The position numbers and the translations under genes were made by a program. Positions 1-8,822 of a stretch of DNA of 64,000 nucleotides are shown here, in pieces. Below the pieces are notes generated by a model that saw only the letters and a list, made by a program, of their open reading frames with translations, did no database searches and was not told where the DNA came from. The DNA comes from Phyllobacterium pellucidum (GTDB lineage: Bacteria; Pseudomonadota; Alphaproteobacteria; Rhizobiales; Rhizobiaceae): NCBI RefSeq assembly GCF_013327855.1, contig NZ_JABUMX010000004.1, positions 326,724 through 390,723 of the forward strand, read 5' to 3'. Positions within the stretch are counted from its first letter, which is position 1. Each line of letters starts with the position of its first letter.

Positions 1-1598
1 TTTTCGTAGGCCTCAACCGCGGCCAAACCGTGAATCCATGTTTCAATTGCGGCAGCGGCGCCCATTGCGGTGCGAGGACGCAATACCGGTGAGAACCGCG
101 CGAAGCCGAACCACGCCTCATCCCAGAGGAATACGAGGTCCGGTTTAATGGCGAGGCACTCCTCCATGACCCGACGCGTGTTGTAGATGTGGCCGTCAAA
201 GGTGCAATTCGTGAGGTCCACCATTTTGACACGGTCAAGCCTGCCTTCGGCCTTCAGATCCAGGAGTGCCTTTTTTATGCTCCTGAGGGGTACCGCGCCA
301 TACATCGAGTATTCTGTCATCGGGAATGCATCAACGTAGAGCGGTTGCCCGCCGGCAAGGACAAGCCCATAGTGGTGGGACTTGTGGCAGTTTCGGTCGA
401 GAATGACGATGTCACCGGGCGCGACTATCGCCTGGTGGACCATCTTGTTCGACGTGCTTGTGCCGTTGGTTACGAAAAAGGCATGGTCCGCGCCAAAAGC
501 CCGCGCGGCCATTTCCTGAGCGCGCTTGATATTGCCTGTCGGCTCCAACAGGCTATCAAGTCCGCCCGTTGTGGCACTGCTTTCCGCAAGGAAAAGGTTG
601 ATACCATAGAACTCCCCCATATCGCGGATCCAGTCAGACTTGAAAACCGACTTTCCTCGAGCGAGCGGAAGCGCATGGAATGTGCTTATCGGGCGCCGCG
701 CATATCTCTTGAGGTTGTCGAAGAACGGCGTCTCGAAACGGTCTTGAATCCCCTCAAGCACCGACAGGTGGAGTTCCAACGGTTCTTCGATCGCATAGAG
801 AACGCGACGGATGGATGCCGACCGTGCATCGCCCGCCAAATTTTCTACCTGGCGGTCAGACAGAAGATAAATGTCGAGGTCTGGTCGCAGGCGTTTCAAC
901 GAGTTTGCCAAGAGCAACGCCAGATCAGCATCCTCCGCTCGCGCCCCATCCAGTCCGAGGCCGGACAGCACGCTGCGCAACACCGGCGCCGAATGTCGCG
1001 AAGCGTAGTTAAAGCCCTCGAAGATCGTAACCGCGGCAATATCCGGATTGATAATCGCAGCGCAGATCGCATCTTCGAAGCTGTCTACCGGGACAATTTC
1101 GTAAATAAACGCGTCCTCAGGACGTCGCAGGTTGCGCAACTGCGCGATTTGATCGGCAGCTTGCGTTGTGGCACCCGGCGCAACAATCAGCATTTCGAAG
1201 TAGGGGCGCTTTGCGTCTCCGTGTCTGAGCGTGGGCGGTAGGACATCAGCCGGCGTATCGACGACTTCCTCGGTCGTTCGCCACTCGGCAGGATCATACT
1301 TGAAGTCACGCGTGACAATCGCGGCCGAAACGCGTCGCACCAAATCAGTAAAGCCAACAGCATCGCCTCCCCGCAGCCTGTCGCTTAGCCTCGCCATGAG
1401 CGCAGAGCCTGGGAATGCGTGAAACCCTTCAATGGGGCCTAACTCTGCAAAGGCAGCTTCGGCCGCGTTCTGATCGGCTCGCCCGACCGACCATGCGCGC
1501 GCTGCGGCAACAACATCGCGCCACCGGTCTGCGCGTTCCGCGGGCATCGAGAAGAAGTGGTCTATCCGCTGCTCAAGCATCTTGGCCGGTTTCGGCAT
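1..1598 (-). CDS. Orn/Lys/Arg decarboxylase (PLP fold I), 3' end cut by window edge
   Basis: About 532 residues are readable from the ATG at 1598, preceded by an AGGGGAG ribosome site; the frame stays open to base 1. The first ~330 residues form a long N-terminal region with a wing-like segment (YFEMLIVAPG...). The PLP-binding large domain follows, with AFFVTNGTSTSNKMVHQA, DRNCHKSHHYG and DEAWFGFARFSP, whose Asp should contact the PLP ring nitrogen. These are hallmarks of basic amino-acid decarboxylases, which make polyamines or agmatine, or consume protons. The lysine that binds PLP and the C-terminal domain lie outside the window, so ornithine, lysine or arginine specificity cannot be decided. 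It is transcribed away from the ectoine locus. Confidence 0.9.
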   Translation of the reverse strand, partial: MPKPAKMLEQRIDHFFSMPAERADRWRDVVAAARAWSVGRADQNAAEAAFAELGPIEGFHAFPGSALMARLSDRLRGGDAVGFTDLVRRVSAAIVTRDFKYDPAEWRTTEEVVDTPADVLPPTLRHGDAKRPYFEMLIVAPGATTQAADQIAQLRNLRRPEDAFIYEIVPVDSFEDAICAAIINPDIAAVTIFEGFNYASRHSAPVLRSVLSGLGLDGARAEDADLALLLANSLKRLRPDLDIYLLSDRQVENLAGDARSASIRRVLYAIEEPLELHLSVLEGIQDRFETPFFDNLKRYARRPISTFHALPLARGKSVFKSDWIRDMGEFYGINLFLAESSATTGGLDSLLEPTGNIKRAQEMAARAFGADHAFFVTNGTSTSNKMVHQAIVAPGDIVILDRNCHKSHHYGLVLAGGQPLYVDAFPMTEYSMYGAVPLRSIKKALLDLKAEGRLDRVKMVDLTNCTFDGHIYNTRRVMEECLAIKPDLVFLWDEAWFGFARFSPVLRPRTAMGAAAAIETWIHGLAAVEAYE

Positions 1599-2216
1599 CG
1601 CGGTATCTCCCCTGCCTATGGTGACTAGTTCATTCGTCTGGGCGAGCGAGTGGGCTGACGTCAGGCAGAGGAGCGTCTCTTCAGCCGCTTCACTATGCCT
1701 CCGTCGAGCGGGCGCTTTGCCCGTTTCATGCAACTTAGAGTGTAGACCGATGTGAACGCGAATACGTGTAGCATCGTGTAATATACGGCGCCCACTTACA
1801 GACCAGGCCAGCAAAACAGTCAGTTTCCGGGATCGTCAAGCCCGCTTTTCGGAGAGAGTTGAGACGTTATCGAAAGCGGACCGCGACGAGATAAGGCAGT
1901 GAGTGAAGTGCCCAGACAGTTATGCAGCCCGGATAGCGCTCGAAGCCCGCTTCAACCAGCTCGGGACCGAAGTGTGGGTTTTGTAAATTCATATGGCCTG
2001 GCCACAATAAGCCTAGGTGCGCAAGGCCTGGACACCGACCGGAGGTTATTGTGAGAAGCGGGCTACGTCGCTTCGAAAAATAACACCGTAGGGGTGCGCC
2101 AGCGGCGTAGCCATCGAACCAGCGATGTCGTCTTGAAGTTTAAACAGGTTGTGCGGATTTGCAGACCGCTGCATACCCGAAAGGTCACTGAACGGTTCGA
2201 CAACCAGTCTAGGAAT
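1599..2216. other. Gene-poor stretch between decarboxylase and IS relic
   Basis: No convincing gene. It holds the leader and promoter region of the decarboxylase (minus strand). A 76-codon minus-strand frame (2046-2276) crosses into the transposase relic but matches nothing I recognise. Stop codons are frequent in all frames, as in decayed DNA beside an old insertion. Confidence 0.4.
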
Positions 2217-2626
2217 ATGAGTCCTGATCCGCTGCAGACGATCCGTGCCATTGTAGACGAGGCGCTGGAAGTTCAATCGCCTGATTTCGAGGTCATGTAT
2301 TCGGCGATTACCCGCCCGTCGATTCCGCCGGACAAACTGCTTGCGTGCCCTGTTGTTGCGGGCCTTTTACGATCCGCTCTGAGCGTCAGTTCATGGAGCA
2401 GGTGGACTACAATGTGTTGTTCCGATGGTTCGTCGGCTTGTCGATGGACACCCGGTCGGGACGTCACAGTATTCACCAAGAACCGCGAGCGCCTCTTGGC
2501 GGACGGACGTCGCCGCCAAGTTCCTAGTCGCCTTGCTGAGCCAGCTGCGGGTTAAGGCTCTCTAGTTGTCAGACGAGTTCTTCTCGGTGGTCGGCACCTT
2601 GATCAAAGCCTGGGCGAGCATGAAGA
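2217..2626 (+). pseudogene. IS5-family transposase remnant, frameshifted and truncated
   Basis: An N-terminal IS5-type transposase can be followed in pieces across frames. PLQTIRAIVDEAL...SRPSIPPDKLL-type text starts at 2217. FTIRSERQFMEQVDYNVLFRWFVGLSMD follows in a second frame from about 2368, then VTVFTKNRERLL back in the first frame, then AAKFLVALLSQLRVKAL and FSVVGTLIKAWASMK near 2515-2626. At least two frameshifts and an in-frame stop inactivate it, and the DDE catalytic part is gone. It abuts the 3' end of the AsnC-type regulator gene, so it marks an old insertion or deletion boundary of the ectoine locus. I saw no clear terminal inverted repeats. Confidence 0.8.
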
Positions 2627-2629
2627 TGG

Positions 2630-3097
2630 TCAATTTTCAATCGGAAAAGCAAAGCCAGCCTTCACTCGATCCATGACGACCATGGTCTTGAAGCCCTTGA
2701 TATCGTGGTTCTCATAGAAGAACCGCCGCGTGAAAGCCTCGTAGTCCTCCATATCCTTTGCCGTGATCACCAGGATGAAGTCTGCGTCGCCCGTCACATA
2801 GTAGCCGATCATGACTTCCTTGGTCATACGGATCGCTGTCTTGAACCGGTCCACGATATCCGCCCGTTCGCGCTCCAGGGAGACAAGCACTATCATGGTG
2901 ATGCCGCGCCCGACGGCCTTCGGCGACACGATCGCCACGTCCGCCTCGATCACGCCCTCTTCACGCAGCCGTTTCAGTCGTCGCTGACAAGCGGTCGGCG
3001 ACAGGTTGGCGATCTGCGCCAACTCTTCCGACGTCATGCGGTTGTTTTTCTGCACTGCATCAAGCAGTACCCTGTCAGCTCTATCAAGTTCACCCAT
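2630..3097 (-). CDS. doeX: Lrp/AsnC-family regulator of the ectoine locus (DoeX/AsnC-like)
   Basis: A 155-residue DNA-binding regulator. The N-terminal winged HTH (residues ~2-60, MTSEELAQIANLSPTACQRRLKRLREEGVI) is followed by a C-terminal RAM/AsnC ligand domain (IGYYVTGDADFILVITAKDMEDYEAF). The ATG at 3097 has a CGGAG site 6 bases upstream and is preferred over the TTG at 3118. It is divergent from the dehydrogenase gene, and the 120-bp space contains inverted repeats that could be its operator. An AsnC-type protein is a regular member of ectoine catabolic loci (DoeX in Halomonas, AsnC in Ruegeria). Assignment to this role rests on that context. Confidence 0.88.
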   Translation of the reverse strand: MGELDRADRVLLDAVQKNNRMTSEELAQIANLSPTACQRRLKRLREEGVIEADVAIVSPKAVGRGITMIVLVSLERERADIVDRFKTAIRMTKEVMIGYYVTGDADFILVITAKDMEDYEAFTRRFFYENHDIKGFKTMVVMDRVKAGFAFPIEN

Positions 3098-3128
3098 GCA
3101 GAACTCCGGTGAAAGCAAATCGATAATC

Positions 3129-3197
3129 GCATATTTTCTGCATCAAATAGGAAGTCAACGCAGAAATGCGATGCGAAGACGCGAGTACACTTCCTAT
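3129..3197. promoter_or_regulatory. Nested inverted repeats in the doeX-doeC divergent promoter
   Basis: Two inverted repeats are visible. The first is GCATATTTTCTGC (3129-3141) facing GCAGAAATGC (3160-3169), sharing TTTCTGC/GCAGAAA arms. The second is ATAGGAAGT (3147-3155) facing a perfect ACTTCCTAT (3189-3197). They fill the space between the divergent regulator and dehydrogenase genes, where Lrp/AsnC proteins usually bind. Binding is inferred, not shown. Confidence 0.5.
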
Positions 3198-3217
3198 GAA
3201 GACAATCCGGAGCAACT

Positions 3218-4696
3218 ATGAACCGTACCGCCGCTGCTGCCTTGACCAATCTGTCACGACCTGATCTGATCGAACGTCGGGCCTTTCTGGATGGCACCTG
3301 GGCCGCGCGCGAGAGGACGCTGGACGTCGTCGATCCTGCGACGGGAGAACACCTCGTTGATGTTGCGGCTTGCTCGCTTGAAGATGCCGATGACGCCGTC
3401 GGTGCGGCGGGAAAGGCATTTCTCGACTGGAGGGACAGACCTCCCGTTGAACGGGGCCAGGTCCTTCGGGCCTGGGGCAAACTGATGCGTGACAACGCAC
3501 GGGATCTTGCAGTCATCATGACGGCCGAACAGGGCAAGCCTTTGGCGGAGTCGCTTGGCGAGATCTCCTACGCTGCCAATTTCCTCGACTGGTTTGCCGC
3601 CGAGGGCGAGCGCGCCTATGGGGAAACAATTCCGAGCCATCTGCCCGCTAGCCGGCTTTCGGTCCACATGCAGCCGCTGGGGGTGACCGTCGCCATCACG
3701 CCCTGGAACTTTCCCTCGGCGATGATCACCCGCAAGGCGGGCGCAGCCTTGGCCGCCGGCTGCGCGATGATCGTCAAACCCGCTCCGGAAACTCCCCTCT
3801 CGGCGCTCGCCCTGGCGAAGCTGGCCGACGAGGCCGGCATGCCCGCCGGCGTATTCCAGGTTCTGACCGGCGAAGCCGAGCCGCTTGCACGCCGGCTTCT
3901 GGAACATACGCAGGTGCGCGCTTTTTCCTTCACCGGTTCTACAGAAGTCGGCCGCATCCTGCTGGCGCAATCGGCTGCTACCGTCAAGAAAGCTTCCTTG
4001 GAGCTCGGCGGGCACGCACCCTTCATCCTGTTCGACGATGTCGAACTCGCTCAGGCTGTCGAAGGCTGTATCGGTGCCAAATTCGCAACCTCGGGCCAGG
4101 ATTGCCTCGCCGCCAACCGGATTTACGTTCAACGCGGGATCTATGATCGTTTCGTCGAGGCCTTCGCCGAGGCGACGTCTAAACTCCATGTCGGGCACGG
4201 TCTTGAAGACGGGACCGATATCGGCCCGATGACACGGAGGTCGGTGGCGGAAAAATGCGGCCAGCAGATCGCGCAGGCGCTTTCTGCCGGCGCGCGCCTT
4301 GTCTGCGGCGCGCAGGAGAGCCCACTTGGCGCCAATTTCGTCACACCGACCGTGCTGGCCGATGTGACCGACGACATGACGATTGCTCGCGAGGAAACTT
4401 TCGGACCGGTCGCCGCGATACTACCGTTCGACGACGAGCGGGATGTAGTCGCGCGCGCCAATGCCACCGAAATGGGGCTGGCGGCCTATGTCTACACGAA
4501 CGATCTCGGCCGCGCGATGCGCCTTAGCGACCGGCTCGAATACGGCATGGTGGCGGTCAACACCGCAAAATTCACCGGCGCGCCCATCCCCTTCGGTGGC
4601 TGGAAGCAATCCGGACTCGGTCGCGAAGGCTCGCGCCACGGCCTCTCCGAATATCTCGAATCAAAATATGTTTGCTTCGGCAACCTCTCTGCCTGA
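3218..4696 (+). CDS. doeC: NAD(P)-dependent aldehyde dehydrogenase, DoeC-like (aspartate-semialdehyde to aspartate)
   Basis: A 492-residue ALDH of the succinate-semialdehyde dehydrogenase subfamily. It has the TPWNFPSAM cofactor/active-site segment (Asn164), the general base in LELGGHAP (Glu262) and the nucleophile in SGQDCLAANR (Cys296), all intact. The start at 3218 has CGGAG upstream. On sequence alone it would be called GabD. Its place next to the transaminase and EnuR suggests it is DoeC, which oxidises aspartate semialdehyde to aspartate, the last step of ectoine breakdown. It is followed after 12 bases by the transaminase gene and is likely cotranscribed with it. Substrate specificity is inferred from context. 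Confidence 0.88.
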   Translation: MNRTAAAALTNLSRPDLIERRAFLDGTWAARERTLDVVDPATGEHLVDVAACSLEDADDAVGAAGKAFLDWRDRPPVERGQVLRAWGKLMRDNARDLAVIMTAEQGKPLAESLGEISYAANFLDWFAAEGERAYGETIPSHLPASRLSVHMQPLGVTVAITPWNFPSAMITRKAGAALAAGCAMIVKPAPETPLSALALAKLADEAGMPAGVFQVLTGEAEPLARRLLEHTQVRAFSFTGSTEVGRILLAQSAATVKKASLELGGHAPFILFDDVELAQAVEGCIGAKFATSGQDCLAANRIYVQRGIYDRFVEAFAEATSKLHVGHGLEDGTDIGPMTRRSVAEKCGQQIAQALSAGARLVCGAQESPLGANFVTPTVLADVTDDMTIAREETFGPVAAILPFDDERDVVARANATEMGLAAYVYTNDLGRAMRLSDRLEYGMVAVNTAKFTGAPIPFGGWKQSGLGREGSRHGLSEYLESKYVCFGNLSA

Positions 4697-4708
4697 AAGG
4701 AACCTGTC

Positions 4709-6112
4709 ATGGCCATAGACGTCACTCGGATTGCAGAGATGGACCGCAATTCGGTCCTGCATCCCTTCACGAAACTCAATGACTTCGCCAGCGGCAAGAT
4801 GGGCGATCCGACGATCGTCGAGACCGGCAAGGGCATCCGCATAGAGGACGCGCTTGGCAATCAGCTGATCGACGGCTTTGCCGGCCTCTATTGTGTTAAT
4901 GTCGGCTATGGCCGCACCGAGGTCGCCGAGGCAATTTCGCGCCAGGCCTATCGTCTCGCCTACTACCATTCCTACGCCGCGCACACGACGGATGAGTTGG
5001 CAATCCTTTCCGATCGCCTCGTGAAGATGGTGCCGGGCAAGATGAGCAAGGTCTTCTATGGCATGTCCGGTTCCGATGCCAATGAGACCCAGGCAAAGCT
5101 CGTCTGGTACTACAGCAACCTTCGCGGCAAGCCGAACAAGAAGAAGATCATTTCCCGCGAACGCGGCTATCACGGCTGCAGCGTCGTCTCGGGATCCATG
5201 ACCGGCATGAGCTTCTACCATGACCACATGGATCTGCCGCGTGCGGGCATCCTCCATACTGGCGCTCCGCATCATTATTGGGGAGCGGAGGCCGGCGAGA
5301 CGGAGCTCGAGTTTTCCAAGCGCCGTGCCGAAGAACTTGAGGCCCTGATCCTGCGAGAAGACCCTGAGACCATCGGGGCCTTCATCGCCGAGCCCGTGCT
5401 CGGCACCGGGGGCATCACGCCGCCGCCGCAGGGATATTGGGAAGAAGTGCAAAAAATCCTCAGGAAATACGACATCCTGCTGATCGCCGATGAAGTCATT
5501 ACCGGCTTCGGGCGAACCGGTTCCATGTTCGGCTCGCAGCACTACGGCATCGAACCAGACCTGATCACCGTCGCCAAGGGCCTTACTTCAGCCTATTTCC
5601 CGCTCTCGGCCGCCATCGTCGGCGAGAAGGTGTACAAGGTCATGGAGGAAGGAGCAGATCGCGTCGGAACCTTCTCCCACGGATACACCTATTCCGGCCA
5701 TCCGATCGGTGCTGCAGCAGCAAATGCCGTTCTCGACATCGTCGAGAAAGAAGACCTGCCGGGCAATGCGCGGGCGGTCGGCACCTACTTCCAGGAGCAG
5801 TTGAAGGCGAGGTTCGCCCAGCTTCCCATCGTCGGCGAAGTGCGCGGAGTGGGCTTGATGGGTGCGATCGAATTCGTCGCGGATCGCGATAAGAAGACGC
5901 GTTTCGCGCCGGCTCTCGCTGTCGGCGCACGCGTCTCCAAGGCGGCTCGCAATCGTGGCCTGATTGCCCGCGCCATGCCGCATGGCGACATCCTGGGTTT
6001 TGCGCCGCCGCTCGTCACCACAAAAGCCGAAGTCGACGAAATCGTCGCCATTGCAGAATCTGCCGTCCGATCCGTCATGGATGAGCTGGCACAAGCTGGC
6101 GAAAAAATCTGA
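4709..6112 (+). CDS. doeD: Class III aminotransferase, DoeD-like diaminobutyrate transaminase
   Basis: A 467-residue fold-I PLP enzyme of the omega-aminotransferase class. The motifs DANETQAK, the Asp261 region LLIADEVITGFGRTG, and the Schiff-base lysine in DLITVAKGLTS (Lys290) are all present, at full family length. The ATG at 4709 follows an AAAGGA site. In ectoine catabolism DoeD removes the terminal amino group of L-2,4-diaminobutyrate to give aspartate semialdehyde, the substrate of the neighbouring dehydrogenase. The reaction is assigned from the neighbourhood; a general omega-amino acid:pyruvate transaminase is the alternative. Confidence 0.87.
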   Translation: MAIDVTRIAEMDRNSVLHPFTKLNDFASGKMGDPTIVETGKGIRIEDALGNQLIDGFAGLYCVNVGYGRTEVAEAISRQAYRLAYYHSYAAHTTDELAILSDRLVKMVPGKMSKVFYGMSGSDANETQAKLVWYYSNLRGKPNKKKIISRERGYHGCSVVSGSMTGMSFYHDHMDLPRAGILHTGAPHHYWGAEAGETELEFSKRRAEELEALILREDPETIGAFIAEPVLGTGGITPPPQGYWEEVQKILRKYDILLIADEVITGFGRTGSMFGSQHYGIEPDLITVAKGLTSAYFPLSAAIVGEKVYKVMEEGADRVGTFSHGYTYSGHPIGAAAANAVLDIVEKEDLPGNARAVGTYFQEQLKARFAQLPIVGEVRGVGLMGAIEFVADRDKKTRFAPALAVGARVSKAARNRGLIARAMPHGDILGFAPPLVTTKAEVDEIVAIAESAVRSVMDELAQAGEKI

Positions 6113-6209
6113 TCCCGGCATGTGCCGGGCTGGATTCGCTCTCCCGGCACATATTCGGAGCCCAAAAGCCCGGCAATTGCGCTTATCTTCAAGGCAATTG
6201 CCGCCGCGT

Positions 6210-6241
6210 CGTGCAAAACGCTTCATCTTTATGGATGAAGC
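6210..6241. terminator. Hairpin after the transaminase gene
   Basis: CGCTTCATC and GATGAAGCG form a perfect 9-bp stem around a short T-rich loop, about 100 bases after the transaminase stop and 45 bases before enuR. There is no downstream T-run, so it could be a weak terminator or a regulator-binding palindrome. Confidence 0.35.
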
Positions 6242-6252
6242 GTGCATAATGT

Positions 6253-6289
6253 CATGAAATTATAGCTCTAATAACGAGACAATTTCATG
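6253..6289. promoter_or_regulatory. Inverted repeat overlapping the enuR start codon
   Basis: CATGAAATT (6253-6261) and AATTTCATG (6281-6289) are perfect inverted 9-mers with a 19-bp spacer; the right arm contains the enuR ATG. The left arm overlaps TGTCATGA (6251-6257 with the preceding T), the core also found in the eutB operator. This fits negative autoregulation of a MocR-type repressor, which is an inference. Confidence 0.5.
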
Positions 6290-7735
6290 CGCCGCCAAGC
6301 CAATCCGCTTGCCACCGACCCGAGCCCTGCGACGAGGCCGGTGGTGTGGCGACCAAGCCTCGCCAAACAGAAGGGCGAGACTAAGCACGCGGCACTGACC
6401 GAACGCATCATCGCCGATATCGATGGCGGCCTTCTCAAACCGATGGACCGGATGCCCACACATCGCGACCTGGCGCGCGATCTCGGGCTTTCCGTGCAGA
6501 CCGTCAGCCTTTCCTACAAGGAGGCGGAACGGCTCGGCTATCTGAGCGGCGAGATCGGCCGCGGCACCTTCGTGAAGGCGCGCGTGACTGATCGTGCCGG
6601 TCGAATGATGCTGGATCATAGCTCCAACGAAGTCCTCGACCTGTCCATCATTCGCGGTGTCTATCTCGATGAGCATGAAACCGCATCGCGAGAAATCTTT
6701 CGCGAGATGGCTGAAGGGAATGTCGCCGATTTCATGCGTCCCTGCCGCCCGATCGCAGGTCTCGACCGTCATCGCGAGACCGCACGGATCTGGCTGCGCA
6801 CGCTGGGCGTCTCCGCCGATGCCGGACGCATCCTCGTGACGAACGGTGCGGCCCACGGCATATTTCTCGCGCTTACCTGCATCATTCGTTCCGGCGATGT
6901 GGTTCTTTGCGAAAATCTCACCGATCACGGCATTATCGGCCTCTCCAATATACTCGGCTTCAGCCTGAAGGGCCTGCCCACCGACGAAGAAGGTATCCTG
7001 CCCGACGCTCTTGAAGCCGCGTGCGCATCAGGTGGCGTTCGAGCGCTCGTCTGGATTCCGACACTCAACAATCCCACGGGTCATGTCGCAGGCGCCGCCC
7101 GACGACATGAAATCGCCACGATCGCAAAGCGTCACGGTATCTTTGTCATAGAGGATGAGGTCTATCGGCCGATGATCGACGAGGACTTGCCCTCGATCGC
7201 CGAAATGCTGCCCGATCTCGGCTTCTTCGTCACGAGTTTCACCAAGACCGTGCTGACCGGGTTGCGTGTTGGCTATCTTGTCGTGCCCCCCGCCTATTCC
7301 ATTCGTGCGGCCTCCATCTTGCGCGTATCGAGCTGGAGCGGCACCTATCTGACCGCCGAAATCGCCACACGTTGGATCGAAAACGGTACGGTCCAGCGGC
7401 TGATCGGTCTCCAGCGCGGCGAAATCCGAACCCGCCAGGGAATCACGACAGACATTCTGGGCGATCACATCGCTTCCAGCCATCCGCTGTCGCCTTGCGC
7501 CTGGCTGAAAGTGCCGAAGCACTGGGCGGAAGACGGACTGGTGCGTTCGCTCGCCAACCAGAATGTCGCCGTAACGCCATCCGAGCCCTTCGTCGCCGGC
7601 CCCGGCCATGGCGGCGGCATCCGCATCTGCATCGGCGGCCGCATGAGCCATTCGAGCCTCTCCAAGGCGCTAACGACGGTGCGCCAGGCGTTCGAGCAAT
7701 TGCCGCCCGTCTACGATATAGGTTCGATCGGCTGA
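6287..7735 (+). CDS. enuR: MocR/GntR-type PLP-dependent regulator EnuR
   Basis: A 482-residue regulator. An N-terminal GntR winged HTH (~35-97, MPTHRDLARDLGLSVQTVSLSYKEAERLGYL) is joined to an aminotransferase-like domain with NNPTG (~261-265), the Asp290 region (FVIEDEVYRP) and a candidate PLP lysine at 320 (SFTKTVLTGLRVGYL). EnuR proteins repress ectoine genes and release DNA when PLP reacts with the ectoine metabolites ADABA or DABA. The gene sits between the doeCD-like pair and eutBCDE, as expected for that role. Its start codon lies in an inverted repeat, so it may control itself. Confidence 0.88.
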   Translation: MRRQANPLATDPSPATRPVVWRPSLAKQKGETKHAALTERIIADIDGGLLKPMDRMPTHRDLARDLGLSVQTVSLSYKEAERLGYLSGEIGRGTFVKARVTDRAGRMMLDHSSNEVLDLSIIRGVYLDEHETASREIFREMAEGNVADFMRPCRPIAGLDRHRETARIWLRTLGVSADAGRILVTNGAAHGIFLALTCIIRSGDVVLCENLTDHGIIGLSNILGFSLKGLPTDEEGILPDALEAACASGGVRALVWIPTLNNPTGHVAGAARRHEIATIAKRHGIFVIEDEVYRPMIDEDLPSIAEMLPDLGFFVTSFTKTVLTGLRVGYLVVPPAYSIRAASILRVSSWSGTYLTAEIATRWIENGTVQRLIGLQRGEIRTRQGITTDILGDHIASSHPLSPCAWLKVPKHWAEDGLVRSLANQNVAVTPSEPFVAGPGHGGGIRICIGGRMSHSSLSKALTTVRQAFEQLPPVYDIGSIG

Positions 7736-7756
7736 GGCTGTCCGCCACAATCATTG

Positions 7757-7786
7757 AATCATGACAATATAATAATTGACATGATT
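7757..7786. promoter_or_regulatory. 30-bp palindromic operator candidate upstream of eutB
   Basis: Half-sites AATCATGACAAT (7757-7768) and ATTGACATGATT (7775-7786) are inverted copies matching at 11 of 12 positions around an ATAATA spacer. The palindrome lies in the 67-bp gap before eutB and shares the TCATGACA/TGTCATGA core with the region in front of enuR. It is the best candidate for an EnuR site controlling the eut-ehu operon. Confidence 0.6.
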
Positions 7787-7802
7787 TTACTTCGCTCCCA
7801 AC

Positions 7803-8822
7803 ATGACAATCATGACGAGCGCCAACCTGCCCAGAACTCCCAACCAAGCGATGCTGCCGGTTACGCCGACGGATATCGAGCAGGCTGCGGCGCGCATTGC
7901 CGGTCGGTTGGAGCCTACGCCCCTAGCGCACTCCGGCACACTGTCTGAACGCACCCACCAGTCTGTCTATCTCAAGCTCGAAACGCGCCAGCCGATCGGG
8001 GCCTTCAAGCTGCGTGGCGCAATGAACGCCATCCTGTCGCTCGATGATGCCGAGCGGAAACGTGGCCTTGTCACCGCCTCAACGGGCAATCACGGCCGTG
8101 CCGTAGCCTATGCCGCTCGGGAACTCGGCTTGTCGGCCACTATCTGCATGTCGTCGCGAGTTCCCGCGAACAAGATCGAGGCTATCCGCGCACTCGGCGC
8201 CAAGATCCGTATCGTCGGCGTCTCGCAGGACGATGCGCAGGAGGAAGTCGAGCGCCTGGTTCGAAGCCTTGGCCTCGTTTCAATCCCGCCATTCGACCAT
8301 GTCGATGTAGTGGCCGGTCAAGGGACGATCGGCCTGGAAATCGTCAAGGACCTGCCCGATCTCGCAACCGTGCTCGTTCCTCTCTCCGGCGGCGGCCTGG
8401 TCGGCGGCATAGCCGTAGCCGTCAAAGCCGCGAAATCACAGGTACAGGTTATCGCTATCTCCATGGAACGCGGCGCGGCCATGTATGCGGCAATCGCAGC
8501 CGGCAAACCGGTCGGGGTCCGCGAAGAAGAGACGCTGGCGGATTCCCTCGGCGGCGGCATTGGCCTCACAAACACCATCACCTTCCCGCTCTGCCGCGCC
8601 CTACTCGATGACATCGTCCTGCTGACGGAAGCCGAGATCGCCGCTGGCGTTCGCCACATGGCACGAGAGGAATACGAAGTCGTGGAGGGTGCCGGAGCGG
8701 TCGGCGTCGCTGCGATCCTCGCCGGGAAGATCAAACTTTCGGGACCCACCGTCATCATCGTATCGGGTGGCAATATCGATCCGGACACCCATCGGCAAAT
8801 CGTCGAGGGGACCGCAGCATGA
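7803..8822 (+). CDS. eutB: EutB: threonine dehydratase-like PLP enzyme of hydroxyectoine/ectoine use
   Basis: A 339-residue fold-II PLP enzyme of the serine/threonine dehydratase family. The Schiff-base lysine is in GAFKLRGAMNA (Lys69), with STGNHGRAVAYAA after it and a phosphate-binding SGGGLVGG loop (~residue 198). EutB is thought to work with EutA and EutC in converting hydroxyectoine to ectoine in S. meliloti-type loci. It is translationally coupled to eutC by an ATGA overlap and starts the eut-ehu gene row behind a strong palindrome. Ordinary threonine dehydratase activity is the alternative by sequence alone. A second in-frame ATG at 7812 is possible. Confidence 0.88.
   Translation: MTIMTSANLPRTPNQAMLPVTPTDIEQAAARIAGRLEPTPLAHSGTLSERTHQSVYLKLETRQPIGAFKLRGAMNAILSLDDAERKRGLVTASTGNHGRAVAYAARELGLSATICMSSRVPANKIEAIRALGAKIRIVGVSQDDAQEEVERLVRSLGLVSIPPFDHVDVVAGQGTIGLEIVKDLPDLATVLVPLSGGGLVGGIAVAVKAAKSQVQVIAISMERGAAMYAAIAAGKPVGVREEETLADSLGGGIGLTNTITFPLCRALLDDIVLLTEAEIAAGVRHMAREEYEVVEGAGAVGVAAILAGKIKLSGPTVIIVSGGNIDPDTHRQIVEGTAA

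Noticed and set aside
189..1241. 350-codon plus-strand open frame
   Set aside because: It is the antisense shadow of the Orn/Lys/Arg decarboxylase, whose minus-strand translation carries clear PLP-enzyme motifs.
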